A DNA stretch of 64,000 nucleotides from Sacculina carcini (lineage: Eukaryota; Arthropoda; Thecostraca; Sacculinidae), in assembly GCA_916048095.2 (NCBI GenBank), contig OU696597.1, positions 3,741,550-3,805,549 on the forward strand. The letters run 5' to 3'. Made by a program: the position numbers and the translations under genes. Below are positions 24,401 through 34,379 of the stretch, piece by piece (the stretch's first letter is position 1; each line of letters begins with the position of its first letter). Under the pieces are notes generated by a model. That model made no database searches. It had not been told where the DNA came from and saw only the letters and a list, made by a program, of their open reading frames with translations.

Positions 24401-25106
24401 CGAGCGGGAGCGAGATCGCGATCGTGGCTTGACGGGAGATGGGCGCCGAAACTCAGACAGATGGAGCCCGCTGTGACCTGTGTGTCGGTCAGCGGCTCGA
24501 GACAACTAGAGCGCCCTCACCAGGCTGGCAACGGTTGCTACCAAAGTGCTTAAGTTTTCTCCATCGGCGGCGGCATTGGCGGCTGGCGTGTCGCGCGGTA
24601 GATTTGACCCATCTCCGGAGGCGATGGCACTCACTGGTCATGCACTAGATGACTGCTGAGCAGAGGCGGCGACGAACTGGTCAGCCGCGAGCGCCAGGTC
24701 GTCCAGCTGGGTGTCCTCCGACAACAGCGACAGGGCCACCGGCAGGTACTGAGGCAGGCGCTACAGGAAAATAGTCCGCAGCAGGTCAGTGTCGCTCGAG
24801 TCCATACTGTCTTCGGACACTGCAATAATGGAAGATGACAGTGATGCCATGGTAACCCCTGCGCTACACTCATTTTGTCATGACACATTAACATAATACA
24901 CTGGATACAAACTCAACGGAAGATACAACAATGTACAAGCAAAACAAGTGACACACCATTAAAAGAGTTTGCAATAATAATTACAAGAGTAACACCGGCG
25001 CAATACATGCTATACATATTAAACAACAAAAACAATGTATATGTACGTCAACCTCACCGCCACCTATCGGCAGAATTTTCGTCTACACTGGCTGCCGCTA
25101 CAACCC
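21410..25106. repeat. 3.7-kb direct repeat, copy A2
   Basis: Second full copy, 3697 bases, same order and orientation as A1, directly abutting it and the partial third copy. Confidence 0.95.
22811..24850 (-). mobile_element. Ty3/gypsy element, internally deleted, copy 2
   Basis: Same structure, deletion and stop codons as copy 1, including the Glu-to-Val change in the integrase core (22823-23497). RNase H retains FTDH (23598-23888). The gag start is at 24850. Shared lesions show the duplication copied an already dead element. Confidence 0.85.
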
Positions 25107-25535
25107 TTCATGCCTGAAATACTAGGTTTTTAGTAGCTCGGTCCAATAAACCCACCCTAAACGTTACTCCTTATATATTAAATACTTATATATTGAACAA
25201 AACCCGCCTTGCTCATCATTTAATATACCTTTTTACCAAGTAATTTCATATATTTGTATTTTATTAACATTTATATAAATAATACTATCAGAAAACTTGT
25301 TATTTTAAATAAAATTTGGCAGACGGAATTTTGTGCTCTGAAATAGCTGTTTCTGTTAAGGCCACCATGGAAAATATGGAGTATTATTTTGTATTATAAT
25401 ATGGTCTTAATTGTCACGACAGCTACGGTATCACTGAAATTGTAATTGTTGTCACAAGTCAACAAGTGAGTGTTATTTTTGGCAGTGATTGTGTGTCGTG
25501 TCGCAGTTGACAATGTGCAATATTTGACGTCAAAC
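25107..25535. repeat. 3.7-kb repeat, partial copy A3 (left part)
   Basis: Begins like A1 and A2, but carries internal deletions (after CCACCCTAAAC and after TTAATTGTC). Its homology to A2 ends at CAAAC, two bases before the first base of the ATIC-like exon. It resumes at 28004. Confidence 0.85.
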
Positions 25536-25537
25536 AG

Positions 25538-25641
25538 CTACACACTGATTCAACTGGTGCTGTGTAACTTGTACTCGTTCCAGCACACTGTCGCCGCGCC
25601 ACACGTCTCTGTTGAGAAAACTCCTGATTACATCGACATTG
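25538..25641 (+). pseudogene. ATIC: ATIC/PurH-like exon fragment, upstream
   Basis: A 104-base segment preceded by CAAACAG and followed by GTATGT translates without stops to a peptide containing LVLCNLYSFQHTVAAP and HVSVEKTPDYIDIG. This matches the N-terminal (IMP cyclohydrolase) domain of the bifunctional purine enzyme ATIC, where family members read VVCNLYPF-x-TVA followed by EEA-x-x-IDIGG. The splice signals at both ends are canonical, so the copy kept introns rather than being retroposed. The next exon, carrying the GVTLLRAAAKNH region in the family, was not found nearby. The second ATIC-like exon at 28406 is on the same strand and is clearly broken, so I treat the locus as a pseudogene, though this exon alone is intact. 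Confidence 0.72.
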
Positions 25642-25787
25642 GTATGTATGCGTGTCTGTCACTATGTGTTTTTGTTCTTTATTGTGTCCATATCTACTAT
25701 GGTTTTATTTTCCGTATATTTATACGTTTCACAAATGTATTTTCGATATTTAAGTCAATTAGTAGTTTCAAAGTGCTATTTTTATTT

Positions 25788-26500
25788 CAGTGGTTCTCAA
25801 CTCCCTTGTTGCGACTAAATTTTGTGTTACGAAGTTATTCTATTGAGTCGCTAAGCGTGCGTGGAAAATATATATATATTATCCCTCTGTTTAATAAACA
25901 TACTGATTTTTATCACTAAATCTTATTACAGTCTTAATAATTATGTATATATTACTAGTTATCATAAGATCTGATAGTTTCCTAATTTTGTCTGCATGTG
26001 TGTATGTGTATATATGTTTCATGTGTGTTTTCTGGTAGTGTTTGTTTGTTTCCCATTATATGATGTCTGTGTGTTGTGTTCAGTTCTTATGTGTGTGTGT
26101 TGTGGTGTGTTCTTTGTCAGCTTGTTTGAATGTTTGTGCTTGTGTGTCTGCTGTGCTGTATATGTTGTCTTGTCTGTATGCAAGAATGTATGTGTTTCGC
26201 TTCGATCTATCGAGGCGAAATTTATTTTATTGTGGGTTGCGTATATGTATGCATATATGTATATATGCGTATATGTATGCATATATGTATGCATATGCGT
26301 TCATATTTGTATGCATGCGCGTGTGTATGCATGTGCATGCTCTTGGAAGAGTGTTTGCACATCGTTGTATGCGCGTATGCACTTTGTGTACACGGAGACG
26401 CGTGCCCGTGTGTATGTACGTCTGCACTTGTGTGCACGGGGATGCGTGCCTGTATGTATGCGCGTATGTATGCTTCTTGTAAGATGACTCTTTGTCTCGA
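25788..26500. repeat. TG/TATG-rich region with an isolated hAT-like end
   Basis: CAGTGGTTCTCAA at 25788 looks like a hAT end without a detectable partner. From about 25990 the DNA is TG-rich, with a purer TATGCATA-type tract at 26235-26330. No gene recognised. Confidence 0.7.
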
Positions 26501-27160
26501 TCGGGTGTGAATGACCTCGAGGCAAAGTGAACCAGTGGTAGCCATTGTGTATAATGTGTAGGGCTCAGTACTCGGTGTGTATGCTCAGCTCGTGCTGAAC
26601 GATTCTGTTTCTCGGCTAAGCCGAAAGATTGGCGACGCTCGGAACGCGTGAGTGCATGTCAATAATATTATATGTTTTTCTTGTGTTTCTACTTGCTGCT
26701 AGCATGTAACGTTCTGGATCGTGGATATTTATTATTGTATAAACAGAAATACGTTGTGTGTGTTTAGCCTTGCTATTTTTGTATTTTGCACGCAGGTTTA
26801 AACCTTCTACCTTCTACCTCCTACGTTCTTCCTCCTCACTCTGCCCGTTGTTGGATGTCGAGGATAATTTCCTTCGTCTGATTTGCTTCGTCTGATTTCA
26901 CATGCACGTGTGTGTATGTATGTGGAGCAAGTCAATAAAGGTTGAAACCCCGAGTCTCTAGCGCCAATATGCTGGACGCTTGAAAGCGTCAGTTCTACAC
27001 GCGCGGAGCGTGACAGTATGGCTGAATGCTGCGTGTTCAATATGTATATGTGTGTTTGGTGTGCTTTTGTGATTATGTATTTGTGCGTATGTAAATGTGC
27101 ATGTTTGTTTTGTGCTTGTGTTAGTGTGTGTGAGTGAGAGAGGGTGTGTGTTCTTCACTG
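26501..27160. other. No gene recognised
   Basis: Mixed unique sequence and short TG-rich tracts. A small CTTCTACCTTCTACC pyrimidine repeat lies at about 26805. Confidence 0.5.
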
Positions 27161-27164
27161 CCCT

Positions 27165-27733
27165 CATAATTACTTTAAATATTTTTTCTATATGTTTATC
27201 CGGCCATATGTCTTCACTCACGGTGACTCCTAAATCATTTTCCTCATTCACCTTTTTCAATATATGCTCTCCTAATTTATATGTTACAGATGGTCTATTC
27301 CTACTTTTCCCTACCTCCATTACCCGACATGTTTATTCATTAAAGCTAATACCCCAGTCCACACTCCATTTAAACACTCTGTCTATGTCTCTTTGAATCT
27401 CTTCACCGCTTTGCTCATCTGCAATTATTTTCAACATTTTTGCATCGTCCGCAAACATGTTCATATTACACTGAACTCTTTCTGTGATTCTTTTTATATA
27501 CAGTATGAGTATCACCGGTCCAAGCACTGAGTCTTAGGGAAGCCCACTTGTAACCTCTCTCCATGTTGATTTGCGTTTCTTCACAATTATCCTCATTGTG
27601 CGCCCACACAAATATCCTTTCATCCATTCAAGCAACTTTCCATGCATCTCCTTCGTGCTGTATTTTCCATATCAGCTTACCATGTGGGACCTTATCAAAC
27701 GCTTTCCTCAAGTCAAATGCTGATTCATTACCT
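27165..27733 (-). pseudogene. LINE reverse transcriptase fragment (CR1/jockey style)
   Basis: The minus strand reads DLRKAFDKVPHGKLIWK near 27720, then after a frame change LLEWMKGYLCGRTMRIIVKK, REVTSGLP, a stop in place of Gln, DSVLGPVILILYI, and MNMFADDAKMLKII with the catalytic ADD. It continues through a TAA after GISFNE to VTYKLGEHILKKVNEENDLGV, the thumb. The strand and motif style match the RT fragment at 12159-12597, possibly the same family. Lesions: at least one frameshift and two stops. Confidence 0.8.
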
Positions 27734-28003
27734 ATGTGTGTGTGTTTTCTGTACTGCGTTTGGGGTTAAGATAGTTTGGGTGGTTAAATTCGATCAATTT
27801 GATGTTACCTCTGCGAGTGGATGAAGTTTTGGTCCGTGACTAAAACGTCAGTCAGAACATTTGTTATTGTTTGATAAAAATGTCAAATTTGCAATAAAAA
27901 CGCCAATTTTGCTAGTGCACCAGTGTTCTCATTTTGTCATCATTCGCCAAGTCCCGCATCTTTCTCTCAGTTCTTCTCAACAATCCAGCGGAGAAATAAT
28001 CCA

Positions 28004-28405
28004 CAGAACCATCGAGCCACACCACTTCTCTGCTTAAAACACTGGCCGGTCTGTGACCACGCTTGTGTGTCAGTGTATGTGTGTTTATGTGTGTGTTATC
28101 ACCGAGTTGTTTCCGTAGAAATAAGTCATAGACTCGTGGCTCCTGCCTTCCAGAGATCATATTTCTGTTTAACATTTGTGTTGTGTTCGGTTGACAACTT
28201 CATCTGACAATTTGTTCCAATTGTCTATCGCCCTGTTTGAAAGGCTATATTTTTGCATATCCGTGTTGATTTTGCATTTGGAAATAGCAACTATTATACC
28301 TGTACTTTAAGTACGTGTGTATATGTATGTGTGTATTTGCTGTATTTATTAGTTCGTATATGTGTATGTGCTTGAACAAGCATGTTTATGTGTGTTTCGC
28401 ATCAG
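28004..28405. repeat. 3.7-kb repeat, partial copy A3 (right part)
   Basis: About 400 bases match 22405-22810 of copy A2, from CAGAA(C/T)CATCGAGCC to CGCATCAG. In A1 and A2 this is followed by gypsy integrase; here it is followed directly by an ATIC-like exon, with AG as the shared final dinucleotide. Confidence 0.88.
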
Positions 28406-28766
28406 ATAACTGCTGTTTTGAAGGCATTACTTCACACGTCGTTTTACGACGACACAATGTCCGCATATCTCAGTCAACATGTTGATTCACTGGCTCTCAC
28501 CCCGGCATCATCGCCGACTACTGCGCTGAAGCTTCGTTACGGCATGAAGCCGCACTAATACTCTACATGTCTGCTCGCGTCCTCCAGTGGTTCTGTCACT
28601 GCGTGTGATGGCCGGTGCAGCAGGCTTCATCAACCTGCTGGACGCGCTCAATACGTGACAGCTGGTGGCCGAGCTGCGTGTCGCCACCGGCCTGCCTGCT
28701 GTCGCATCGTTCAAGCACGTCAGTCAGGCGGGTGTGGTCTTAGATGTGACTCTCACCCACACCGAG
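28406..28766 (+). pseudogene. ATIC: ATIC/PurH-like exon, downstream, broken
   Basis: After an acceptor (TTTCGCATCAG) the plus strand reads VLKALLHTSFYDDTMSAYLS and LKLRYGMKPH, then a TAA where family members have Gln. After a frame change it continues AGAAGFINLLDALNT, a TGA where family members have Trp, QLVAELRVATGLPAVASFKH and VSQAGVVLDV, ending at ACCGAG followed by GTCAGT. This corresponds to the linker and start of the AICAR transformylase domain (LRYGMNPHQ and ASFKHVSPAG landmarks). Two stops and a frameshift inside one exon show it is non-functional. Splice sites at both ends look intact, so it is an unprocessed gene fragment. Confidence 0.8.
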
Positions 28767-28960
28767 GTCAGTGATCTCGACCTTGATGTTGACCTCGACC
28801 GGGTTTTCAACTTGGTCCGTGTCGGTGACATCAACAATGAGTTTGACCTCCACACTACAATTGACCTTGATCCTAGGTGTTTTTGACATTAACTGAGATT
28901 TTAATATCGACAACGACTTTAACCTCAAATGTGACCTTGGTCTATACAGTGACTTTCATT
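28767..28960 (+). repeat. Degenerate GACCT/GATGTT-type repeat
   Basis: Imperfect repetition of TTGACCTCGA/CTTGATGTTGAC-like units follows the ATIC exon donor site. It yields a low-complexity Asp/Leu/Val peptide and is not a gene. Confidence 0.6.
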
Positions 28961-29444
28961 TTGCTCGTGATTTCGCCAAGTGCATCGCGAGAGATACAAT
29001 CCTCGTGATATTTGCTGAATTGCGTATGCTATTTTTATTTATGTTTACATTTTGCGCGTTTTATTTTTTGACAAATTAACTTTTCTTATCTAGTTGTCTG
29101 CTTTTTGTTATAAGTTGATGTATTTGTATCCGCTTTTACCAATCGTCGCGTTTCACCTATTAATCCGCTACACAATCTCGGTTGATGATAATCTCGGATT
29201 GCGTGTCGATTGATGATAGTGCCTGCTGTTAGATGTAGTTTCCATGCGTTCACGCGCCAATTTTGTGTGAGATTGTGAACGCACGATAGGACGGATGAGA
29301 ATCGTAAAAATTGATACTCTTGGTTCCGTATCCGTGGAGCTGAGAACCGGTCGGAACCGGTTCCATTTGCATGAACAGTGGAATCTGTATTCCCTGGTGG
29401 TTGACCTCGATGTTTCGGGGGCATTCATAGAGAAGTGACTAAAC
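28961..29444. other. No gene recognised
   Basis: A 112-residue minus-strand open frame at 29086-29424 has no domain I recognise. The base composition is ordinary. Confidence 0.4.
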
Positions 29445-29760
29445 CAGTGGTTTACAATCTGTGGTAAGCGAGGATGTTCTAAGTGGTACACGAGCACTTG
29501 AGGTCATGAACAATGAAATCAAGGCATGATTTTTGATATGTTGTGAGCAAAAGTATGCATCTCATTGACCAGCTGGTGGAGGAGAAACAGTTACAGGCCT
29601 CGCATTGAAATCTTTTCCAGCCGATTCTTGTGTTCGCCTTGAACAATTATTTGAGTAGAGTGATATGTGATTTAACTGAATTCCTATGGAACCAGGTGGT
29701 TCGCGGCGTTTGTGCGGTATCTTCAAGTGGTACTCGATTGCAAAAAGTTGGCAGCGACTG
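29445..29760. mobile_element. Candidate hAT MITE
   Basis: CAGTGGTTTACAATCTGTGG at the left and AAAGTTGGCAGCGACTG at the right form a weak inverted pair of hAT style. The flanking 8-mers (GACTAAAC, AGCTAAGG) share only the CTAA core. Confidence 0.4.
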
Positions 29761-30700
29761 AGCTAAGGAAACGTGTGCTTGAGGAAACGTTATCATTTTT
29801 ATGTGAAATACTAATTTTATTGTTTTAATTTTGAGAGTATTGTCGTATAGTTTTTTCCATAAACAAAACACTGTAATTTGATGGTGATCAAATAATGCAG
29901 ACTGATTTGAAGCTTGGGCGAGATGGTCCGTGCACATTTTGCTAATAATCTCAAGCCTGTAACATCCGAGACCGCTTCTGAGAGCACTGGTTGGGAGGCG
30001 GGAAATTGCGGTTGGGTCCCAGCGACTACTGGGGCAGGGTCGGATGTCACATGTGCGGCAGCTGTCGGGACAAGTTGAAGCAGTCCTTGTCCGATTTGCC
30101 TCGGTCTTATCTCAGGACAGTACTCTAGGAAGGCATTTGAAAGCATGAAGCCGAGCTGGCCGGATACGTAGAGTCGATCCTACACAGTGCCCACCAGAAG
30201 GGACCGAAGAGAGCGTTCTAATGATGCCTGAGTTATCCCTGCACACTTCTCCGGTTCAACGTTTGAGCACACTCGCTCACTGTAAGAGACAATGTTCTTT
30301 AAATGTGTCAAATTTTTATATTTTTCGGCTTCGTGAGTCTGTGAATGTGACGAAGCTTGCGAAATCACTTGTTTCTACTGCGTTTACGCCAGCAATGACA
30401 GTGATGTCTACCTTCATGGTCTAGTCAGAGGCCGTGCGCTTCCCCATCATCGCCCATACAAATGCGCGACGTGCAACTAGTTGCAAACTGACAAAGTCTA
30501 TCTCTGCCCATCCGTATAATATGCTCCTGCGGTTGGTTAGAAACGCGTTCATTAGTTGCAGTTGAATTGATTGGTGTTTGTTATTTTTGGATTAAAACCC
30601 AGTGTAGGAACAGCCAAGAAGTGCGAAGTATCTGATTGTCGGGAGAGTTTTTTTACATTTCGAACAAATTTGTTACATTCAACATTTTCCTTTACAACGG
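29761..30700. other. No gene recognised
   Basis: Unique sequence. Open frames of about 100 residues on the minus strand show no known motif. Confidence 0.5.
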
Positions 30701-30705
30701 CGTTA

Positions 30706-31236
30706 TCAATCCTCAATATAATCTCCATCACTCTCGATCACCCTCTGCCAGCGTGTGCGCAAGGAGCGGATGCTTGGCGTGTAGAAGTCTAGGCGCTGGC
30801 CCTCGAGGAAGTTCGTCAGGTGAGCTTTCAGGTCGTCCTTGTCGGCGAACTCCTTCCCAGCCATGGAACGGTCGAGGGCGGCGAAAAGGTGGTAGTCGGT
30901 TGGCGCTAGGTCTGAGCTGTAGGGTGGGTGGGGTAAAACTTCCCATCCCAGATCGAGCAGCTTTTGGTGGGTCGACTTCGCCTTGTGCGCCGGCGCGTTG
31001 TCGTGCAGCAGGATTACCCGGCGACGTTCGGGGCGGACTTCGGCCAGCTGCTGCTGCAGGCGTTCGAGCTGCTGCTGGTAGAAGGCAGCGTCGATGCACT
31101 TGTTCTTAGGCAGCAGCTCCCATATGACTATTCCCCTTGTGCCCCAGAAGACGGAGAGCATGGCCTTCTTGGGGTGCAGATCACCCTTGGCCTCTCGCTC
31201 AGACTTCGCATCGGCATCGACCCACTGTATCGACAT
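30706..31236 (-). pseudogene. mariner transposase catalytic half
   Basis: A 176-residue open frame contains LHPKKAMLSVFWGTRGIV, ELLPKNK, then RVILLHDNAPAHKA with the second catalytic Asp and PYSSDLAPTDYHLF with the third. There are exactly 34 residues between the Asp of HDNA and the Asp of APTD, the mariner D34D signature. The frame ends at a stop after SDGDYIED. The helix-turn-helix region lies upstream in another frame, and the segment with the first catalytic Asp is deleted, so the protein cannot be active. The long intact frame suggests a fairly young loss. Confidence 0.88.
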
Positions 31237-31399
31237 CTCCGTCCTTGAATCGCTTGAACCAGTTGTTTTCCGTTAGACGGGTGAGGGTCCCGACGCCGAA
31301 TGCAGCGTTGATGTCGGAGGCCGATTGGCTCGCATTCTTGCCGGAGCTGAAGTCGTAGAGGAGCAACAGGCGCTGCTGGTCTTTCGAAAGCCACCCATC
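30706..31399 (-). mobile_element. mariner transposon remnant, internally deleted
   Basis: On the minus strand an N-terminal helix-turn-helix part (SKDQQRLLLLYDF, NASQSASDINAAFG, NNWFKRFKDGD) at 31399-31215 is followed, after loss of the region holding the first catalytic Asp and a frame change, by the second half of a mariner transposase (31236-30706). I could not identify the terminal repeats with confidence. Confidence 0.85.
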
Positions 31400-31484
31400 C
31401 TACAACATTTTGGATTATAATATGGGCTCAACAGGCCGGCATATACGGTAGATTTAACTGGAGATAATGAATAAATGAACTCAC

Positions 31485-31640
31485 GTGCATGCTGGTTGTC
31501 TGCACCTGCTCCCAGGTTGAGGGCCCACGAGAAAAACCTTTTGTTTTGACAATGTAAAAAACTTTTCCGACAATCTGATTGAGGCAAATCTTGCTGCCGT
31601 CGACCTTCAGACCCTTCTCGTACCGGGGAGAAGCGGTTTT
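31485..31640 (-). pseudogene. Chromodomain-like exon fragment
   Basis: A minus-strand open frame includes SKICLNQIVGKVFYIVKTKG and FSRGPSTWEQVQ. The order GK-x-x-Y-x-VK-x-KGFS-x(4)-TWE is the chromodomain core (HP1/chromobox style). The Trp that normally precedes KG in the aromatic cage is Thr here, so methyl-lysine binding would be impaired. The frame continues to MH, where GTGAGT forms a good donor site, so this may be a gene fragment with an intron rather than a retrocopy. No partner exon was seen. It could also be a chromodomain from a retrotransposon integrase. Identification is tentative. Confidence 0.42.
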
Positions 31641-31959
31641 TAAAACATTGTATGTGTTGCGCCAATTACATACATATAAATACTTTCCAACTCGGCGGGT
31701 AAATCGCACCACGTCGTCTTCTACATGCCGTCTCCCATGGCATCATCTGCATACTGGTTTCAATCCTCAATCACTGTCATTTGTCTCTCCCATGATACTG
31801 TCTGCATGGCTGGAATCGACATACCGGCTTGAAGGTCGTCTAGATAGATGCTTGATACATGCTTGAGGATATTTTCCTTGGTTTATTTTGATTTTGTCAG
31901 CATTGCTCTTGCGATTGCTTGATATGTTATAATATTTTGTAGTCATATTATTGACCACA

Positions 31960-32025
31960 ACAGCTGATGCTCTCCAAACACAAACACACACACACATATA
32001 CACACACATACATACATTTCCACAA
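31960..32025. repeat. Short CA-rich tract
   Basis: Interrupted CACA/CATA repeats near 31980-32015. Confidence 0.7.
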
Positions 32026-32069
32026 CCACTTTCTTTTCTTAGACGGCGTTCAGCATGTGCTATACCAAT

Positions 32070-32263
32070 GCCACCTAGATACAAGGCCGTTTCACGAATT
32101 GGTGACGTCACAGCGTTCGGCCTACGTCGGTGTAGTTTGTATGTGCTGCGGTGCACTGTTAGTTGATATTATGCGCACGCCGGTGCATTATTCTCACAAA
32201 TACTCCCAGTTTTAGATGAAACCTTGCATTTAGAAGCTGTATCTAGGTGTGTATCTAGGTGGC
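32070..32263. mobile_element. Candidate short inverted-repeat element
   Basis: TGCCACCTAGATACA at the left and TGTATCTAGGTGGC at the right form a near-perfect inverted pair about 190 bp apart. The same CTAGATAC/CTAGGTGGCGTTGG words occur at 13270-13300 inside the segment that interrupts the minus-strand hAT copy, suggesting a dispersed family. Confidence 0.5.
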
Positions 32264-32450
32264 GTTGGCTATACCCGGAGCGATTGCGCCCCGAGCGGCG
32301 GACGAACTCGGTCAGATCCTCTGGTGTTGGTCGTTCAGTCGCAGGAATCAAATCCAAGCGGTCTCGTGCGTGCGCTGGGCAGTGATAAATATAATATTCG
32401 CTCGTGTCGTCGTCCGCACCGCAGTGGTGATTGGATGGCCACACGCTGAT
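32230..32450 (-). pseudogene. LINE C-terminal zinc-knuckle fragment
   Basis: The minus strand reads HHCGADDDTSEYYIYHCPAHA, then ARDRLDLI and PEDLTEFVRRSGRNRSGYS. A Cys/His knuckle followed by a DL-x-x-FV helix is the typical end of an RNase H-bearing LINE ORF2. No RNase H precedes it here. Confidence 0.55.
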
Positions 32451-32469
32451 GCCGACATTGTGGTCGACC

Positions 32470-33230
32470 ATAGCGTCGGCGAGCGGCCGCTTTTACTGAT
32501 AGGCTAGTGACACACTGGGCGTTTTTGTGTCGAGTGTTTTTTTGCTGTCACCGTCATATCAGTAGTGGCGTGTATGAAGCTATTGCGCCGTACACATGGA
32601 TTTGCCGATTTGTTTGTTTTTAGGCGGTGCGCTGGAGCGTGCTCTGATTTTATGAGCAGCGGGTCGTCGTCTGGTAGCCGCAGGGCACGTTGGTAATTTT
32701 GGGCTGATAGCTGACTTCCACATAGGCAGATGGAGGCAAATGCTGGTTGTAGATGGAGGCAGATGCAGGCAGGCAGATGCCGGTTGTACGTCAGTCGGGG
32801 TTGAAGCCAAATGTGTCAGGAATCAAGAACATTACATTTGGAAAATTTGTTTTAACGAATTATTTTTAGTCCTAACTTAACCTAACTAGCTAAACATAAC
32901 CTAACCTAAAATCTATGAAAAATATAGAAACGTTTTTGTGCGTTTTAAGCGTTTTTAATAAATTAGGGTTTTTAATTTTCTTGAATTCTTACGCATTTAA
33001 CCTAGACCCGTCAGTCGGTGATAAAAGTTGACACCCAAAAACTTGGTGGGGTGACAGTAGCGTAGAGGGCAACCGCATAAGGACACAGGTGGTTGTTCAG
33101 CACATGCGGAATCGCTGACCAGGTAGACCGTTGTCAGCTCTGATTTTTTACCGTTGTCAGCTCTGATACTGCTGTCAGGTTTGGTTGCATGGAATGACTG
33201 GCCTGTGTTATGGTGCTGCCAATTATCTAT
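32470..33230. other. No gene; CCTAA-like tract at 32870-32915
   Basis: Imperfect CCTAACTTAACCTAACT-type words resemble the arthropod telomere unit TTAGG on the opposite strand, but form no regular array. A direct repeat of ACCGTTGTCAGCTCTGAT occurs at about 33127 and 33151. Confidence 0.5.
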
Positions 33231-33231
33231 G

Positions 33232-33352
33232 GTACCAGGTCGTCCGCGTACATGCCGGTTGCGTCTTCGTTCGGTAGGTGGTTCGTGATGTCATTAACGT
33301 ACACCAGGAAGAGCAGTTAAGACAGCACGGCGCCCTGAGGGACTCCCGTGCG
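33232..33352 (-). pseudogene. LINE reverse transcriptase core fragment
   Basis: A short minus-strand frame reads GVPQGAVLS, a stop, then LLFLVYVNDITNHL and MYADDLV, covering RT motifs from the GVPQG loop to the catalytic YADD. It is cut at both ends. Confidence 0.75.
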
Positions 33353-33459
33353 GAAAAGTATGAATTGATTATGATGATACGATACGGGGAACGAAAAGAC
33401 ACACTTGACATCCTTCATTTGCGGTCAGTCGAGTACGACTGTGACTCCTCTCATCTCCG

Positions 33460-34179
33460 GTTCTCTGAGGGTTGAGCGTAGGCCAATCCGGTATCCACAT
33501 TGATTGGCGCAGATAGGACAGGTGTGAATTTATTGTTGGGTCTGCGTCGGTGGCAGCTGTTATGATCGTGATTGATGTGCTATTCGAGCTCGTCAATTGC
33601 TCGCCTCGGTGTTGCGCGCTTTTTGGAGTGTGGCGACACCATCGCGGATAGACCCCCCGCCAGTCTGATCGATCAGTAACGAATTCATCGCATGAGTTCT
33701 CGGGAATGTTGTTCGAGCACAATGTGGTTCGGAGGTCATCGACAAATATTTTGTTTGATCCACTAGCTTTTCTTGTTCCATGGCGAAGCTGGGAATACAA
33801 ATAGACCTTTGGTATTCTGTCGTTCGCCATGCGATAGATGAAGCGCACCCAGCGGAGTTTAGCTTGTGCTTTTGTGGCCTCTACGCTCTTGCTGCTTGCA
33901 CGTTCCGCCGCTGGCTGTTGGCACAATTACCTCCTAGTTTGTCACTTTGTCGTAGCATTTTACATTCAAGATCTGACGCAGTTTACGTTGGTGGAACGCA
34001 TCCAGTTGTAATCTGTGCAGTCTATGCATGGTCCAGGTATCACAGTTGTAGAGCAGAGGTGGCAAACAACAGCTTTTTAAACAGCCATGTAAACAGCTTG
34101 GTAATCGCATGATGTCATTCCCAGATACCAGATTCTGTTGTTGAAGCCATTCATTTTTTCCACCTAATACTGTATGCAC
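33460..34179 (-). pseudogene. LINE ORF2 C-terminal region
   Basis: Two adjacent minus-strand frames give SCCLPPLLYNCDTWTMHR and FHQRKLRQILNVKCYDKVTN (34179-33934). After a frame change follow LRWVRFIYRMANDRIPKVYL and LRHGTRKASGSNKIFVDDLR and TDRSDWRGVY (33926-33540). The words YGCETW, FHQR-x-LR, W-x-x-H-x-x-RM-x-DRIPK and TDRS-x-WR mark the C-terminal half of a large LINE family common in invertebrates. The RT core fragment at 33232 lies on the wrong side for a collinear element, so they are separate insertions or rearranged. Confidence 0.8.
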
Positions 34180-34234
34180 CCATTGCTATATCTCTACTGT
34201 CCCTATACGAAATTCGTGAATTTTGTGAAAATAA

Positions 34235-34345
34235 GATACCCAGATAAGATAACACACACACACGCACACACACACACATACAAGTAGGACCCCAACACTA
34301 TCCCAACAATATCCCTAACACTACCATTATAAATTTCACCTAATT
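34235..34345 (+). repeat. Dispersed repeat R3, copy 1
   Basis: A (CA)n tract followed by ACAAGTAGGACCCCAACACT and CCCAACAATATCCCTAACA recurs at 35372-35467. Confidence 0.88.
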
Positions 34346-34379
34346 CGACCAATAACACCAAATTCGTCCAAATATTTTG

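Noticed and set aside
26019-26545. Overlapping open frames of 91-163 residues
   Set aside because: Low-complexity TG/TATG DNA.
32870-32915. Interstitial telomere array
   Set aside because: Only a few imperfect CCTAA words; too short and irregular to call a telomeric repeat.
33232-34179. RT core and C-terminal fragment as one LINE
   Set aside because: On the minus strand the RT core lies downstream of the C-terminal region, the reverse of the order in an intact element.
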